The notes below the pieces were generated by a model that made no database searches, was not told where the DNA came from, and saw only the letters and a program-made list of their open reading frames with translations. DNA of 64,000 nucleotides from Mycobacterium sp. DL592 (GTDB lineage Bacteria > Actinomycetota > Actinomycetes > Mycobacteriales > Mycobacteriaceae). The position numbers and the translations under genes were made by a program. Positions within the stretch are counted from its first letter, which is position 1. The number at the start of each line of letters is the position of its first letter. The stretch lies in contig NZ_CP050192.1 of assembly GCF_011694515.1 (NCBI RefSeq), positions 4,532,427 through 4,596,426 of the forward strand, read 5' to 3'. Shown here piece by piece: positions 39,370 through 51,814 of this stretch.

Positions 39370-39627
39370 ATGACGACCACCGGTTCGGCTGACGAGGCCG
39401 TGGACCGCGAACTCGACTCCGTCGCTTGGCAATTCCTCTGTTCGCGCTTCACCGGGCGCGAGTACTGGGACTACTCGCTCGAGCGGCGGCTGGACGCGTA
39501 CCTGCGTCATCACGGCCACGGGGACATTCTCAAAGACGGTGCCGCCTACGCCGCGCTGATCGAACGGGTGATGGCAAACCTGGGGCGGGCACGCCGCGAC
39601 GGCGTGCTCACCCCGCCGCAGTTCTAG
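39370..39627 (+). CDS. Small protein, first gene of the acyl-CoA synthetase operon
   Basis: An 85-residue soluble, helical protein ([43 protein letters not shown]), with a single Cys, several aromatic residues and no signal or membrane segment. It is preceded by AAGGGG and a candidate DosR box. Its stop is nine bases before the synthetase ATG, so it belongs to the operon. I do not recognise the family; a small regulatory or adaptor role is possible. Confidence 0.72.
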   Translation: MTTTGSADEAVDRELDSVAWQFLCSRFTGREYWDYSLERRLDAYLRHHGHGDILKDGAAYAALIERVMANLGRARRDGVLTPPQF

Positions 39628-39635
39628 GGGGGCCC

Positions 39636-41416
<1,781 letters not shown>

Positions 41417-41420
<4 letters not shown>

Positions 41421-42388
41421 CCGACCCGAGGTTGGCGCGGGAGCTGCTGACCGACATGATCCGGGTGCGGCGCATGGAGGAGAAGTGCGCCGAGATGTAC
41501 AGCGCCGGCAAGATCCGCGGTTTTCTGCACCTCTATGTCGGGGAGGAGGCCGTGGCCGCCGGGTCACTGCGCGTCCTGGGCGCCGAGGATGCGGTGATCG
41601 CGACCTACCGCGAGCACGCGCACGCCCTGCTGCGCGGAATCCCGATGACCAAGATCATGGCCGAGATGTTCGGCAAACAGCAGGGCTGTTCGGGCGGCCG
41701 CGGCGGCTCGATGCACCTCTTCGATGCCGACCGGCGCTTCTACGGCGGCAATGCGATCGTGGCGGGCGGCCTGCCCACCGCGGCCGGACTGGCCTTCGCC
41801 GACGCCTATCTGAAACGAAACCGGCTGTCCGCCTGCTACTTCGGTGAGGGTGCGATGGCAGAAGGCGCCTTCCACGAGACCATGAACATGGCGCAGCTGT
41901 GGAAGCTGCCGGTGTTGTTCTGCTGCGAGAACAACCGCTACGCGATGGGCACCTCGATCGAGCGGGAGCTCTCCGACGTCGACCTGCTCGTGCTCGCGGA
42001 GTCCTATCGGATCCCTGCCGCCAGCGCCGACGGCATGGACGTGCTGGCCTGCCACACCGCGATGCAGCAGGCGGTCGAGCATGTGCGCACCGAAGGCGGA
42101 CCGTTCTTCCTGGAGTTCCGGACCTACCGGTTCCGGCCGCACTCGATGTTCGATCCGGAGCTCTACCGCGACAAGGCCGAAGTCGAGAAGTGGCGTGAAC
42201 ACGACCCCATTCGCACGTTCACCGACACCTGCCTGACCGAAGGCCTGGTCACCGCCGAGGACATCGCGGCCATCGAGGACGCGGTCGCGGGCGAGGTCGC
42301 CGACGCGGTGGCCTACGCCGAGGCTGGGACCTTGGAGAGCGTCGAGGACCTCACCCGGGATGTCATGACGCCGCAGGCAGTGTCGTGA
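41417..42388 (+). CDS. 2-oxo acid dehydrogenase E1 component, alpha subunit
   Basis: A 323-residue thiamine-diphosphate enzyme subunit. The ThDP/Mg motif is seen as [41 protein letters not shown]. The phosphorylation-loop region follows at [13 protein letters not shown]. It decarboxylates pyruvate or a related 2-oxo acid (acetoin is also possible) together with E1beta. The sequence is of the pyruvate/acetoin dehydrogenase subgroup, distinct from branched-chain types, but this cannot be fixed by reading. Both ends overlap neighbours: ATGA with the synthetase and GTGA with E1beta. Confidence 0.92.
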
Positions 42389-43410
42389 AGGCGACCTATC
42401 GCAGTGCCCTGCACGACGCCATCGCCGACGCCATGCGCACCGACGAGCGGGTGGTGCTGCTCGGTGAGGACGTTGGCCGCTACGGCGGCACCTATGCGGT
42501 GTCCAAGGGTCTGCTCGAGGAGTTCGGGCCGGATCGCATCCGTGACACCCCGATCTCGGAGCTGGGATTCGTCGGGATCGGGATCGGTGCCGCACTGGGC
42601 GGGCTGCGGCCGCTGGTCGAGGTGATGACGGTCAACTTCAGCCTGCTGGCCCTGGATCAGATCGTGAATACCGCGTCGGCGCTTCGCCATATGTCCAACG
42701 GGCAGTTCTCGGTTCCACTGGTGGTGCGGATGGCGACCGGCGCCGGGCGCCAGCTGGCCGCGCAGCATTCGCACAGCCTGGAGAACTGGTATGCCCACAT
42801 CCCCGGCATCACGGTGCTGGCCCCGGCCACAGTGGTCGACGCCTACGGGATGCTGCGCACTGCGCTCGACAATCCCGACCCGGTGGTGATCTTCGAGCAC
42901 GTCGGCCTGTACAACCTGGCCGCCGATGTGGAGTCCTTCTCGGCGACTGACATCGCGCGGGCGGCAGTGCGGCGCGCGGGCACCGACGTCACCATCGTCG
43001 CCTACGGCGGCAGCCTGCCCAAGGCGCTCGACGCCGCCGACCAGTTATCGCAGGCCGGAATCGACTGTGAGGTCATCGATTTGCGGGTGCTGCGCCCGCT
43101 GGACGACCAGACGATCCTGGACTCGGTGCGCAAGACGCATCGTGCGGTGATCGTCGACGAGGCGTGGCGCACGGGCAGCCTGGCAGGCGAGATCAGTGCG
43201 CGCATCGTCGAGGGTGCGTTCTATGAGCTCGACGCGCCGATCGCCCGGGTCTGCACCGTCGAAGTGCCGATCCCCTATGCCAAGCATCTCGAGGAAGCCG
43301 CCCTGCCCCAACCGGACAAGATCGTGGCTGCGGTGCGCGGCCTGTTCGGGGATGCCGGGGTGAGCACCGGCGGGCAGGAGCGCAGCGACCCGGGAATGGG
43401 CAGATCGTGA
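42385..43410 (+). CDS. 2-oxo acid dehydrogenase E1 component, beta subunit
   Basis: A 341-residue subunit. The N-terminal ThDP-binding part includes [38 protein letters not shown]. The C-terminal transketolase-like domain contains [42 protein letters not shown]. It combines with the alpha subunit into the alpha2beta2 E1. GTG 42385 overlaps the alpha stop, and the end overlaps the E2 start (GTGA), so stoichiometric translation is expected. Confidence 0.92.
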   Translation: MKATYRSALHDAIADAMRTDERVVLLGEDVGRYGGTYAVSKGLLEEFGPDRIRDTPISELGFVGIGIGAALGGLRPLVEVMTVNFSLLALDQIVNTASALRHMSNGQFSVPLVVRMATGAGRQLAAQHSHSLENWYAHIPGITVLAPATVVDAYGMLRTALDNPDPVVIFEHVGLYNLAADVESFSATDIARAAVRRAGTDVTIVAYGGSLPKALDAADQLSQAGIDCEVIDLRVLRPLDDQTILDSVRKTHRAVIVDEAWRTGSLAGEISARIVEGAFYELDAPIARVCTVEVPIPYAKHLEEAALPQPDKIVAAVRGLFGDAGVSTGGQERSDPGMGRS

Positions 43411-44624
43411 TCGACTTCACGATGCCGGCGCTGGGCGCCGATATGGACGAGGGCACGCTCAACGAGTGGCTAGTGAAACCCGGCGACACCGTGAGCCGCG
43501 GCCAGATCGTCGCCGTCGTCGAAACCACTAAGGCTGCAGTCGAAATCGAATGCTGGCACGACGGTGTTATCGGCGAATTACTGGTTCCGGTGGGCCAGAC
43601 CGTGGAGGTGGGCACACCGCTGGCCACCATCCTGGAAGCCGGTGCGTCCCCGCAGCCGCGCCCGGCCGCACCCGCCGCGGTCAGCGAGGCGGCCCCGTCG
43701 GCGGCGGCTGTCACACCTACCGATGCGCACCCGCAGCCGCCGGTCGGGCACCGACTCTGGGTTTCACCGGTGGCGCGGCGCACGGCGGCGTCGCTCGGCG
43801 TCGACCTGAAGACGCTGACCGGCACCGGCCCGCAGGGCGCGATTACATTGCACGACGTCGAACACGCCGCGGCCACCGCCCATCACGAAAAGCCCAAGCC
43901 CGCATCGAAGCCCGTCGTCTCCGCTGAGCCCAAGTCGGCGGCGCAGAAGGCCCGTGAACGCGGTGCTGCCATGCGGGCGTCGATCGCGGCGGCGATGAGC
44001 CGCTCCAAGCGCGAGATCCCGCACTACTACCTGTCGGACGAGATCATCCTCGACACCGCGCTGGCCTGGCTCACCGAGCAGAACGCCGGGGTGCCTATCA
44101 CCGAGCGAATGCTGGCGGCGGTGCTGCAACTTAAAGCGGTCGCGCTGGCCGCCCAACGTTACGGCGAGTTCAACGGGTTCTGGCACGACGACGGCTTCGA
44201 AGCCTCCACGCAAGTCCATGTGGGCGTGGCGATCTCATTGCGAGGCGGCGGCCTGGTGGCCCCGGCGATCCACGACGTCAACGAGAAGAAACTCGACGAG
44301 TTGATGCGCGACCTGACCGATCTGGTGGCCCGCGCCAGGGCCGGCTCGCTGCGCAGCTCAGAGATGTCCGATCCCACCATCACCCTCACTAATCTCGGCG
44401 ACAAGGGCGTCGACTCCGTCTTCGGGGTCATCTATCCCCCGCAGGTCGCGATCGTCGGATTCGGCAAGCCCGCCCAGCGGGTGGTGGTGGTCGACGGCGG
44501 CATCCGGGTGGCGACCACGGTGCAGGCCAGTCTGGCCGCCGACCACCGCGCCAGCGACGGTGCGCGCGGCGCGCTGTTCCTCGCCGAGATCGACCGCCTG
44601 CTGCAGCAGCCCGCCGAACTGTAA
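43407..44624 (+). CDS. Dihydrolipoamide acyltransferase (E2)
   Basis: A 405-residue E2. The single lipoyl domain (1-80) holds the lipoylated Lys in [13 protein letters not shown]. An Ala/Pro linker leads to the peripheral-subunit-binding domain ([27 protein letters not shown]). The catalytic domain ends with the active-site motif [17 protein letters not shown] (HxxxDG). It transfers the acyl group from E1 to CoA. There is no E3 gene nearby, so the housekeeping lipoamide dehydrogenase must serve this complex. GTG 43407 overlaps E1beta. Confidence 0.93.
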   Translation: MIDFTMPALGADMDEGTLNEWLVKPGDTVSRGQIVAVVETTKAAVEIECWHDGVIGELLVPVGQTVEVGTPLATILEAGASPQPRPAAPAAVSEAAPSAAAVTPTDAHPQPPVGHRLWVSPVARRTAASLGVDLKTLTGTGPQGAITLHDVEHAAATAHHEKPKPASKPVVSAEPKSAAQKARERGAAMRASIAAAMSRSKREIPHYYLSDEIILDTALAWLTEQNAGVPITERMLAAVLQLKAVALAAQRYGEFNGFWHDDGFEASTQVHVGVAISLRGGGLVAPAIHDVNEKKLDELMRDLTDLVARARAGSLRSSEMSDPTITLTNLGDKGVDSVFGVIYPPQVAIVGFGKPAQRVVVVDGGIRVATTVQASLAADHRASDGARGALFLAEIDRLLQQPAEL

Positions 44625-44638
44625 GCACTAAGGAGCCC

Positions 44639-44884
44639 ATGATGAGTACCGCCGACATCCGCGACCAGGTGGTCGCCGAGCTGCTCGCGATCGCACCCGA
44701 GGTCGAGGAGGGCGATCTGTCCGACAGCGAACTGCTGCGCGACCAGGTGGACCTGGACTCGATGGACTGGCTGAACTTCCTGGTACGCCTGCATGAACGT
44801 TTCGAGGTCGACATCCCGGAGTCCGAGTACAAGTCGCTGCGCACCATCGACGACCTGACGAGCTATATCGGCGCGCATCGCTAG
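44639..44884 (+). CDS. Acyl carrier protein-like protein
   Basis: An 81-residue carrier protein with the phosphopantetheine site Ser in DQVDLDSMDWLNFLVRLHERFEVDIPE, a typical DSL-type (here DSM) motif. AAGGAG precedes the two adjacent ATGs (44639 and 44642). It closes the operon, 14 bases after E2. Its presence next to an AMP-ligase and E1/E2 suggests acyl transfer to the carrier or its use as an acetyl donor, which would be unusual for a pyruvate dehydrogenase-type operon. Confidence 0.88.
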   Translation: MMSTADIRDQVVAELLAIAPEVEEGDLSDSELLRDQVDLDSMDWLNFLVRLHERFEVDIPESEYKSLRTIDDLTSYIGAHR

Positions 44885-44887
44885 ACT
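44882..44887 (+). promoter_or_regulatory. -10 element of the aldose epimerase gene
   Basis: TAGACT overlaps the carrier-protein stop and lies six bases before ATG 44894, so the epimerase may be transcribed separately as a leaderless message. Confidence 0.5.
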
Positions 44888-44893
44888 TCGACG

Positions 44894-45796
44894 ATGGCCC
44901 AGCTGCCGTCTGTCGTCCTCACCGATCCCACCTCGGCGCTCACCGCAACCTTCGTGCCGTCGGCCGGAATGATCTGCACCTCGCTGGCCGACGGCGGTGT
45001 CGAACTGCTCGGGCAGCGGCGCGGCCTGCAGGCCTATCTGGACAACGGCAAGACGATGGGGGTGCCCATCCTCTACCCGTGGGCAAACCGGTTGAGCGCC
45101 AACACCTATGGCGTCGACGGGGGTGCGGTGACAGTGACACCCGGGGTTGGCGGGGTGCGTGCCGACGGCAACGGCCTGCCGATACATGGTGTGCTCTCGG
45201 CATACCCGGGCTGGCTGGTCACCGAACAGTCCGGCGATCGGCTGGCCGCCGACCTCGACTTCGGGAGCCTGCCGGGGTTGCTGGCCAGCTTCCCGTTCCC
45301 GCACGAGCTGACCCTGGACGTCACGCTGAACAACCGGGCTCTGACCGTGCAGACGACGGTGAACCCGACCACCGCCGCGGCAGTGCCGCTGTGTTACGGA
45401 TTCCACCCCTACTTCGCCATCCCTGAGGTTCCGCGCGCCGAGTGGACGCTGCAGGCACCAAGGCTGCGGCACCTACCTGTCGACGAGCGGGGTATCCCCA
45501 CGGGAGCGGCGGAGGATTGGGCGGCCTTCTCGGAACCGCTGGGCAACAAGACGTTCGATGACGGATTCGACGGGGTCGAGCCGGGGGCGGTGTTCGCCCT
45601 GTCCGGCGGGGACCGCCGTATCGAGATCGTCTTCGACCGCGGCTACCCCGCCGCGCAGGTCTTCGCGCCCCTCGGTGAGGAACTGGTGGCCATCGAACCG
45701 ATGGCGGCGCCCACCAACGCTTTACGTGCGGGCGGTTATCCCGTCGCGGAGCCGGGCCTGCCCGCCACGTCGGTCTTCACCATCCGCGTCGCCTGA
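44894..45796 (+). CDS. Aldose 1-epimerase-like protein
   Basis: A 300-residue protein of the GalM/YeaD beta-sandwich fold. It has YPWANRLSANTYGVDGG, PIHGVLSAYPGW with a conserved His, and LCYGFHPYFAIPEVPR with the second His, plus a late IEPMAAPTNALRAGG. Such enzymes interconvert alpha- and beta-anomers of hexoses, or hexose-6-phosphates in the YeaD branch. Likely start ATG 44894. It converges with hspR across an inverted repeat. It has no obvious link to the preceding operon. Confidence 0.85.
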   Translation: MAQLPSVVLTDPTSALTATFVPSAGMICTSLADGGVELLGQRRGLQAYLDNGKTMGVPILYPWANRLSANTYGVDGGAVTVTPGVGGVRADGNGLPIHGVLSAYPGWLVTEQSGDRLAADLDFGSLPGLLASFPFPHELTLDVTLNNRALTVQTTVNPTTAAAVPLCYGFHPYFAIPEVPRAEWTLQAPRLRHLPVDERGIPTGAAEDWAAFSEPLGNKTFDDGFDGVEPGAVFALSGGDRRIEIVFDRGYPAAQVFAPLGEELVAIEPMAAPTNALRAGGYPVAEPGLPATSVFTIRVA

Positions 45797-45801
45797 CTTC
45801 T

Positions 45802-45864
45802 CGCCGAGATTGATCCTGCGCAGCTCGCTACTCGCAGTTCTTCTGCGTGAGTTCAATCTCGGCG
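45802..45864. repeat. Inverted repeat between epimerase and hspR genes
   Basis: CGCCGAGATTGA (45802-45813) and TCAATCTCGGCG (45853-45864) are perfect 12-base arms 39 bases apart; CGCAG/CTGCG pairs inside the loop. It probably acts as a bidirectional terminator. I recall similar GCCGAGATTGA palindromes recurring between mycobacterial genes, so it may be one copy of a dispersed repeat. Confidence 0.7.
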
Positions 45865-45884
45865 CAGCGGCGGGCGGCCGGTGA

Positions 45885-46256
45885 CTACCGCCGCGGCTTC
45901 CAGACCACCAGCGCGGTGCTCTTGGGCACCACGGCCAGGTCGCGACGCTGGTTGGCGCGCAACGAGTCCAGCTCCCTGGCCATCTCCTGGATGCGGGACT
46001 GCAGCGCCTCGACCTGATTGGTCAGCTCGATGATGCGCTTGATCCCGGCGAGGTTCACACCTTCGTCCTGCGAGAGCCGCTGCACCTCGCGCAGCAGCTC
46101 CACGTCACGTTCCGAATAGCGGCGCCCGCCACCGGAGCTGCGCTGTGGGCTGACCAGGCCGAGCCGGTCATAGGTACGCAGCGTCTGCGCATGCATACCG
46201 GCCAGCTCGGCGGCCACTGAGATCAGGAATGTGCGCGACTCTTCCGATGCGCTCAT
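45885..46256 (-). CDS. hspR: Heat-shock repressor HspR (MerR family)
   Basis: A 123-residue MerR-type regulator. The N-terminal winged helix reads [46 protein letters not shown], and a coiled-coil segment follows (residues about 80-105). It represses the dnaK operon and clpB by binding HAIR boxes, with DnaK as corepressor in Streptomyces. Both targets with boxes are in this window. ATG 46256 overlaps the dnaJ stop (ATGA), so it is the last gene of the operon and closes an autoregulatory loop. Confidence 0.96.
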   Translation of the reverse strand: MSASEESRTFLISVAAELAGMHAQTLRTYDRLGLVSPQRSSGGGRRYSERDVELLREVQRLSQDEGVNLAGIKRIIELTNQVEALQSRIQEMARELDSLRANQRRDLAVVPKSTALVVWKPRR

Positions 46257-47440
46257 GCCCGGTTTCCTGCCCAACCAGCTCGCGGGTCGAACCCGCTGGC
46301 CTTTTCCGCGGCGGCGTAAGCCTCGAGCGCTTCGAGCGCGGCGCCTTCCAGGGTGGGCGGAACCGCGACCTTGACGGTGACCAGCAGGTCGCCGTGCCCA
46401 CCGCTGCGCTTGGGGACACCGCGGCCACGCACCCGCAGGATGCGTCCGTCGGCAGTGCCCTTGGGCACCCGAACACCGACCTTGCCTTCCAGAGTCGGCA
46501 CGGAAAGTGTTGTACCCAAAGCCAGTTCGGTGAAGCTCACCGGAACCGTCACGGTCAGGTCGTCGCCGTCGCGGCCGAAGACCTTGTCAGGGCGCACGTG
46601 CACGGTGACGTACAGGTCACCCGACGGCGCGCCGCGCAGCCCGGCCTCACCCTGGCCGGCCAGCCGAATACGCTGACCGTCCTCGACGCCGGGAGGGATC
46701 CGCACGTTGATGGTGCGGGTCCGGGTCGCGACACCGGTGCCGCGGCACTCGTCGCACGGGTGCTCGATGATCGAGCCGCTGCCCCGGCAGTCGGTGCACG
46801 GTTCGGAGAACCCGAACGCGCCCTGGTTGCGGTTGATCATCCCGGAGCCGTTACACGTGGCGCAGACCTTCGGGCTGGTGCCCGGACGTGCCCCGCTGCC
46901 ATGGCAATTGGTGCACGGAGCCGGACTGGTCAGCCGCAGCGGCATGGCGACACCCTTGGTCGCCTCCAGGAAGTCGAGATCGGTTTCGGTCTCGAGATCC
47001 TTGCCGCGGCGCGGCCGGCTCGGCCGTTGCTGAGCGCCCCGGCCGAACAACCCGCCGAACAGATCGCCGATGTTGGCGCCGCCGTCCTGGCCGGCCTGGC
47101 CGAACAGGTCGTTGAGGTTGAACTCCCCACCATCGCCGCCGAAGCCGCCACCGGCGCCGGCACCACCGCCGTTGTTGAACCGGCGGCCGAAGCCGCCACC
47201 ACCGGCGAACAGACGACGGGTCTCGTCGTACTCCTTGCGTTTGGCCGGGTCGGTCAGCACATCGCGGGCCTCGCCGACCTCCTTGTAGCGTTCGTCGGCG
47301 GCGGAATTGTCCGGGTTGCGGTCCGGATGATTCTCGGCGAGCAGCTTGCGGGCCACCCGCTTGATCTCCGCCTCGTCGGCGTCAGAGGAGACGCCGAGCA
47401 CCTTGTAAAAATCCTTCTCAACCCATTCTCGTTGAACCAT
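46253..47440 (-). CDS. dnaJ: Chaperone protein DnaJ (type I)
   Basis: A 395-residue cochaperone. The J-domain contains [10 protein letters not shown] (HPD at about 38-40). A Gly-rich part (about 75-125, [20 protein letters not shown]) follows. Four zinc-finger CxxCxGxG repeats follow: [32 protein letters not shown]. The C-terminal substrate domains come last. It stimulates the DnaK ATPase and delivers clients. The ATG is 31 bases after the grpE stop. Confidence 0.97.
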   Translation of the reverse strand: MVQREWVEKDFYKVLGVSSDADEAEIKRVARKLLAENHPDRNPDNSAADERYKEVGEARDVLTDPAKRKEYDETRRLFAGGGGFGRRFNNGGGAGAGGGFGGDGGEFNLNDLFGQAGQDGGANIGDLFGGLFGRGAQQRPSRPRRGKDLETETDLDFLEATKGVAMPLRLTSPAPCTNCHGSGARPGTSPKVCATCNGSGMINRNQGAFGFSEPCTDCRGSGSIIEHPCDECRGTGVATRTRTINVRIPPGVEDGQRIRLAGQGEAGLRGAPSGDLYVTVHVRPDKVFGRDGDDLTVTVPVSFTELALGTTLSVPTLEGKVGVRVPKGTADGRILRVRGRGVPKRSGGHGDLLVTVKVAVPPTLEGAALEALEAYAAAEKASGFDPRAGWAGNRA

Positions 47441-47471
47441 GCAGCGTCACCTCCTTACCGTGTTGTCGTTC

Positions 47472-48101
47472 TTACTGATCTGATTCTGCGTTCTGACCGC
47501 CGGAGTCTCCTGCGTTCGGGGGCGTGTCGGCCCCATCGGCGTCGCCGTCGACCGCGTCGACAACGCCGACCAGGGCGTGTCGCAGCACCTGATCGCCGAG
47601 GGTGTAGCCCTGCCGCATCACGGTGCCGATCACCGGCTTGGAGCCTTCGCCCTCATGCTGGACGGCCTCGTGCAGCGAGGGATCGAACTCGTCGCCCTCG
47701 GCACCGAAGCCAGTCAGGCCCAGCCCGGTGAGGGCGGCCACCAGCTTGTCGGCGACCGACTTCAGCGGACCGCTTTCCAGGTCACCGTGGCTGCGGGCGC
47801 GGTCGAGATCGTCGAGGACGGTGAGCAACTGGCTCACCACGACGGCCTTGGCCCGCTCGCCGGCAACCTGCTGGTCGCGCAGCGCACGCTTGCGGTAGTT
47901 GGCAAAGTCGGCCTGCACACGCTGCAGGTCCGACGTGAGTTCGGCGATCTTGTCGGCCAACTCGCCACCCGCCGACCCGGGAGCCTCCGACCCCGGCCCA
48001 CTGGGGGCCGGGGCGGAGGACTCGCGAACTTCGCCAGTCAGCGGGTCGATGCGACGCTTGTCGGTGACGGTCACCGGTTCGTCTGCATGCCCTTCGCTCA
48101 C
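47472..48101 (-). CDS. grpE: Nucleotide exchange factor GrpE
   Basis: A 209-residue dimeric exchange factor for DnaK. The helical middle ([32 protein letters not shown], residues about 47-80) is the long coiled coil, and the C-terminal beta domain has [25 protein letters not shown]. The N-terminus and the last 25 residues are acidic and disordered. GTG 48101 overlaps the dnaK stop (GTGA, 48098-48101). Confidence 0.96.
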   Translation of the reverse strand: MSEGHADEPVTVTDKRRIDPLTGEVRESSAPAPSGPGSEAPGSAGGELADKIAELTSDLQRVQADFANYRKRALRDQQVAGERAKAVVVSQLLTVLDDLDRARSHGDLESGPLKSVADKLVAALTGLGLTGFGAEGDEFDPSLHEAVQHEGEGSKPVIGTVMRQGYTLGDQVLRHALVGVVDAVDGDADGADTPPNAGDSGGQNAESDQ

Positions 48102-49951
48102 TTGTTCTCCTGATCGTCTTCGACGACCTCGGCATCCACCACGTCGTCGGACGACGAGCTGCTGGAAGAGTCACCACCGGCGGCCTGCTCGGCCTGGGTG
48201 GCTTCGTAGATCGCCTGGCCCAGGGCCTGGCTCTCGACGCCCAGCTTCTCCATCGCCGACTTGATGGCGCCGATGTCGGTGCCCTCGAGCGCGGTCTTGG
48301 CCTCGGCGATCGCGCCGTCGACCTTGGTCAGCGTGTCCTCGGGAACCTTGGATCCGCCTTCGGCTTCACGCTGCTCCTTGACGAACTTCTCCGTCTGGTA
48401 GACCAGCGACTCGGCCTGGTTGCGGACGTCGGCCTCTTCGCGACGCTTGCGGTCCTCGTCGGCGTGCGCCTCGGCGTCCTTGATCATCCGGTCGATCTCT
48501 TCCTTGGACAGGCCGGAGCCTTCCTGGATCTTGATCGTGTTCTCCTTGCCGGTGCCCTTGTCCTTGGCCGTGACGTGCACGATGCCGTTGGCGTCGATGT
48601 CGAAGATGACCTCGATCTGGGGCACGCCGCGCGGAGCCGGCGGGATACCGGTCAACTCGAAGCTGCCGAGCAGCTTGTTGTGCGAGGCGATCTCGCGCTC
48701 ACCCTGATAGACCTGGATCTGCACCGACGGCTGGTTGTCGTCGGCGGTGGTGAAGGTCTCCGACCGCTTGGTCGGGATGGTGGTGTTGCGCTCGATGAGC
48801 TTGGTCATCACGCCGCCCTTGGTCTCGATACCGAGGCTCAGCGGGGTGACGTCGAGCAACAGCACGTCCTTGACCTCGCCCTTGAGCACACCGGCCTGCA
48901 GGGCGGCGCCGACTGCGACGACCTCGTCGGGGTTGACGCCCTTGTTGGGCTCCTTGCCGCCGGTGAGTTCCTTGACCAGATCGGTCACAGCGGGCATGCG
49001 GGTGGAACCACCCACGAGCACCACGTGGTCGATGTCAGAAACCGAGATGCCGGCGTCCTTGATTACCTGCTGGAACGGCTGACGCGTGCGGTCGAGCAGA
49101 TCCTGGGTGATCTTCTGGAACTCCGAGCGGGTCAGCTGCTCGTCGAGGAACAGCGGGTTCTTGTCGGCGTCGACGGTGATGTAGGGCAGGTTGATCGAGG
49201 TGCTCTGGCTGGAGCTGAGTTCGATCTTGGCCTTCTCGGCGGCTTCACGCAGCCGCTGCATGGCCATCTTGTCCTTTGTCAGGTCGATGCCGGCCGAAGC
49301 CTTGAACTTGTCGACGAGCCATTCGACGATCCGGTCGTCCCAGTCGTCGCCACCGAGGTGGTTGTCACCCGAGGTCGCGCGGACCTCGACGACACCGTCG
49401 CCGATTTCCAGCAGCGAGACGTCGAAGGTGCCGCCACCGAGGTCGAAGACCAGGATGGTCTGTTCCTTGTTGCCCTTGTCCAGGCCGTAGGCCAGGGCCG
49501 CGGCGGTGGGCTCGTTGACGATGCGCAGGACGTTGAGTCCGGCGATCTGACCGGCCTCCTTGGTGGCCTGACGCTGGGCGTCATTGAAGTACGCGGGCAC
49601 CGTGATGACCGCGTCGGTGATGTCCTCGCCGAGGTAGCTCTCAGCGTCGCGCTTGAGCTTCATCAGCACGCGGGCGCTGATCTCCTGCGAGGTGTAGTCC
49701 TTGCCGTCGATCTCGACGGACCAGTCGGTGCCCACGTGCCGCTTGACCGAACGGATGGTCCGGTCGACGTTGGTCACTGCCTGGTTCTTGGCGGGCTGGC
49801 CGACCAGCACTTCGCCGTTGCGCGCAAAGGCGACCACCGACGGCGTGGTGCGGGACCCTTCGGAGTTGGCGACCACGACGGGATCGCCACCTTCGAGGAC
49901 CGCGACGCACGAGTTGGTGGTCCCGAGGTCGATACCGACCGCACGAGCCAT
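48098..49951 (-). CDS. dnaK: Chaperone protein DnaK (Hsp70)
   Basis: A 617-residue Hsp70. The ATPase domain starts [34 protein letters not shown] and [13 protein letters not shown] complete the nucleotide site. The substrate-binding beta part includes [19 protein letters not shown]. The helical lid is rich in Glu/Lys, and the tail is Ser/Asp-rich ending in DDQENK. First gene of dnaK-grpE-dnaJ-hspR. Two HAIR boxes lie in its 5' region, so it is repressed by HspR and induced by heat or unfolded protein. Confidence 0.98.
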   Translation of the reverse strand: MARAVGIDLGTTNSCVAVLEGGDPVVVANSEGSRTTPSVVAFARNGEVLVGQPAKNQAVTNVDRTIRSVKRHVGTDWSVEIDGKDYTSQEISARVLMKLKRDAESYLGEDITDAVITVPAYFNDAQRQATKEAGQIAGLNVLRIVNEPTAAALAYGLDKGNKEQTILVFDLGGGTFDVSLLEIGDGVVEVRATSGDNHLGGDDWDDRIVEWLVDKFKASAGIDLTKDKMAMQRLREAAEKAKIELSSSQSTSINLPYITVDADKNPLFLDEQLTRSEFQKITQDLLDRTRQPFQQVIKDAGISVSDIDHVVLVGGSTRMPAVTDLVKELTGGKEPNKGVNPDEVVAVGAALQAGVLKGEVKDVLLLDVTPLSLGIETKGGVMTKLIERNTTIPTKRSETFTTADDNQPSVQIQVYQGEREIASHNKLLGSFELTGIPPAPRGVPQIEVIFDIDANGIVHVTAKDKGTGKENTIKIQEGSGLSKEEIDRMIKDAEAHADEDRKRREEADVRNQAESLVYQTEKFVKEQREAEGGSKVPEDTLTKVDGAIAEAKTALEGTDIGAIKSAMEKLGVESQALGQAIYEATQAEQAAGGDSSSSSSSDDVVDAEVVEDDQENK

Positions 49952-49983
49952 GTTGTGTTCCTCCTGAATAGTTACGTCTTAGG

Positions 49984-50004
49984 TCTGAGCGGACCAGACT
50001 CAAG
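49984..50004. promoter_or_regulatory. HspR box 2 (degenerate) upstream of dnaK
   Basis: TCTGAGC (49984-49990), seven bases, ACTCAAG (49998-50004). The right arm is a perfect match to the HAIR consensus and the left differs at three positions. It lies 33 bases before the dnaK start, close to the promoter. Confidence 0.7.
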
Positions 50005-50038
50005 CCTGCTCCTGTCGACGGTCTTCTGTCAACTCAGA

Positions 50039-50059
50039 CTTGAGCCTCGTTCACTCAAG
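50039..50059. promoter_or_regulatory. HspR box 1 upstream of dnaK
   Basis: CTTGAGC (50039-50045), seven bases, ACTCAAG (50053-50059): one mismatch to CTTGAGT-N7-ACTCAAG. It is 55 bases from box 2, about five helical turns. It lies inside the 259-base spacer between dnaK and the divergent accessory gene, which otherwise holds nothing I recognise. Confidence 0.85.
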
Positions 50060-50210
50060 TGTCGAAGTGGTCAACGGCAGGTCTTCCGGATTTGTTCCTC
50101 GACGGGTGCACATTGCTGCATTCGGCTTCCCAGTCCGACGGCGGTGTGCGACGTCGAGGAGAGCCCCGGGTGAATTCCGGCATCGAGCCAGCAACGGTAG
50201 TTTTCGTTCC

Positions 50211-51692
50211 GTGGGGATATCGTTGGCCGATCTGGACAGGTGGGATCCTGGATCAGTCCGCCGAGTCTCCACGGCGGCAACCAACCGCGCGAACCACTTT
50301 CGCGACGTCGCGCACAACCAGGGTGCCATCATCGCGAAGCTGCAGTGGCGGGGCGTCTCCCACGAGGCAGCCTCGGCCCGGGCCATGGCAATCAGCCACA
50401 GCCTCCTCACCCACGCCGAAGAATGCGAGGTCGCTGCGCGTGATGTCGCGGCCGCAGCGTCCGAGGTGGAGTCGATCAAGTCTGAATGGGCCCGGATTCA
50501 GCGTATGGCCGACCGCTGGGGGATCACGATTGACGTAGCGAACAGCACGTTGGAGTGCTTTCACTCAACCGATCGTGAGCAACAGGCAGAGAACGAGCGA
50601 CACCTGCAAATCGTTCAAGATGCGATCGTCGATCTGCTCCGGCGAGCCGATTCCACGGATCGACGCCTCGCCAATGCGGTTGACAAGGCGATGTCTGAAA
50701 TGTCTGAGGGCGACAGCGCCGAAGCACCGGTGGCTCCCGACTCCGTCCAGAAGCGCAACGAAATCGCTGCCTTTCGGAACATATTCGGGCGAGACCCCGT
50801 CAGCGATAGTGACTGGGCGACCGCTGCGGCCCTGGATCCGCACAGCTACAGCGCAAAGAACAACGGCGTGGCAGCGAACATCGCGGTGGCCCGCATCAAG
50901 CCGGTACCCGGCCAAGGTGTCGTGCGGACGAATCTGTTCATTCCCAGTAAGGATGTATGGGCTCCGACAATCGATTTCCCGCCCTTCGACAACGGCCATT
51001 CGCTGCCTTACGACAACAACGTTGGCGACAACCGCGGCTTCGCCCCCTACGCCGGACCCGAAGACTCGCGGGTCGCGATCTACACCGACTTCGAAAACGG
51101 AATCATCGTCGCCCGCCAGAATCCATCGGTGAACGCGGATACCGGAGCAGTGAAGGCGGGCACCCCCAGCGTTTCGGCGGTGCAACAGTCAAATGGTGCG
51201 GTGTTGCTCCATTACAACGCGGCCGATCCCTTCTCCCCTGGCGGCGAAGGGCCGGCGAAATCGATCCCGTTCAGCGTCAACGGAACGCTCGGTATTAGTC
51301 CTGGCGCGGACGGGCCACGGGTTGGGGGCACCGTCACCACCTTCCCTGCGCTGGAAATCTACGGTGACCGGAATGGAACCACGACACCGCTGTTGCAGTC
51401 GTGGCCAAGCTTCACCGATGACGCTTCCGGGCCGATGATCGGTTTAGTACCTCATAAGGAAGTGGGGGACGCGAGCATCATCACCAGCTTCAACAGTGTC
51501 GTTCCGCAGTACGAGCCCCCGCAGCGTGGGCCGATGGACGGACCCCAACCCGCGCCCATCGCGCCGCCGATGTCGATTGTTCCGCCCGGCAACTTCACGC
51601 CCTTCGGTCCCGCGGCAGCAGGCGAGGTACCGGTGGTACGGACGATCACACCTTTTCAGGGCACCGAGTTCCCGCCTCCGCACCGACGCTGA
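50211..51692 (+). CDS. Large protein with WXG-like N-terminal helical domain
   Basis: A 493-residue protein. Residues 1-110 resemble the ESX/WXG100-type helical domains found at the start of mycobacterial polymorphic-toxin-like proteins: LADLDRWDPGSVRRVSTAATNRANHF, then LQWRGVSHEAASARAM with Trp46-x-Gly48, and a Glu/Ala-rich helix. A second domain (about 195-420, from EIAAFRNIFGRDPVSDSDW) is rich in Asp, Asn and Pro and has no catalytic motif I recognise. The C-terminus is Pro-rich. GTG 50211 is taken as start; TTG 50223 is an alternative. The context of small membrane proteins and a WXG100-like gene suggests an exported effector locus. Confidence 0.72.
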   Translation: MGISLADLDRWDPGSVRRVSTAATNRANHFRDVAHNQGAIIAKLQWRGVSHEAASARAMAISHSLLTHAEECEVAARDVAAAASEVESIKSEWARIQRMADRWGITIDVANSTLECFHSTDREQQAENERHLQIVQDAIVDLLRRADSTDRRLANAVDKAMSEMSEGDSAEAPVAPDSVQKRNEIAAFRNIFGRDPVSDSDWATAAALDPHSYSAKNNGVAANIAVARIKPVPGQGVVRTNLFIPSKDVWAPTIDFPPFDNGHSLPYDNNVGDNRGFAPYAGPEDSRVAIYTDFENGIIVARQNPSVNADTGAVKAGTPSVSAVQQSNGAVLLHYNAADPFSPGGEGPAKSIPFSVNGTLGISPGADGPRVGGTVTTFPALEIYGDRNGTTTPLLQSWPSFTDDASGPMIGLVPHKEVGDASIITSFNSVVPQYEPPQRGPMDGPQPAPIAPPMSIVPPGNFTPFGPAAAGEVPVVRTITPFQGTEFPPPHRR

Positions 51693-51814
51693 TGCCACAC
51701 GTCCAGTCAGGGGAATGGTTGTTGAGAAGTCCCGGGGAAGGTTGATGATGAAACGTTCTACAGTCGATCTGAACTCGAGCACTCGTCGCGTTCGACAGAT
51801 TTGGAGGGGCTGCC

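Noticed and set aside
48464..50173. Long forward frame antisense to dnaK
   Set aside because: Shadow of dnaK codon bias, no recognisable fold, and it would read through the HspR boxes.
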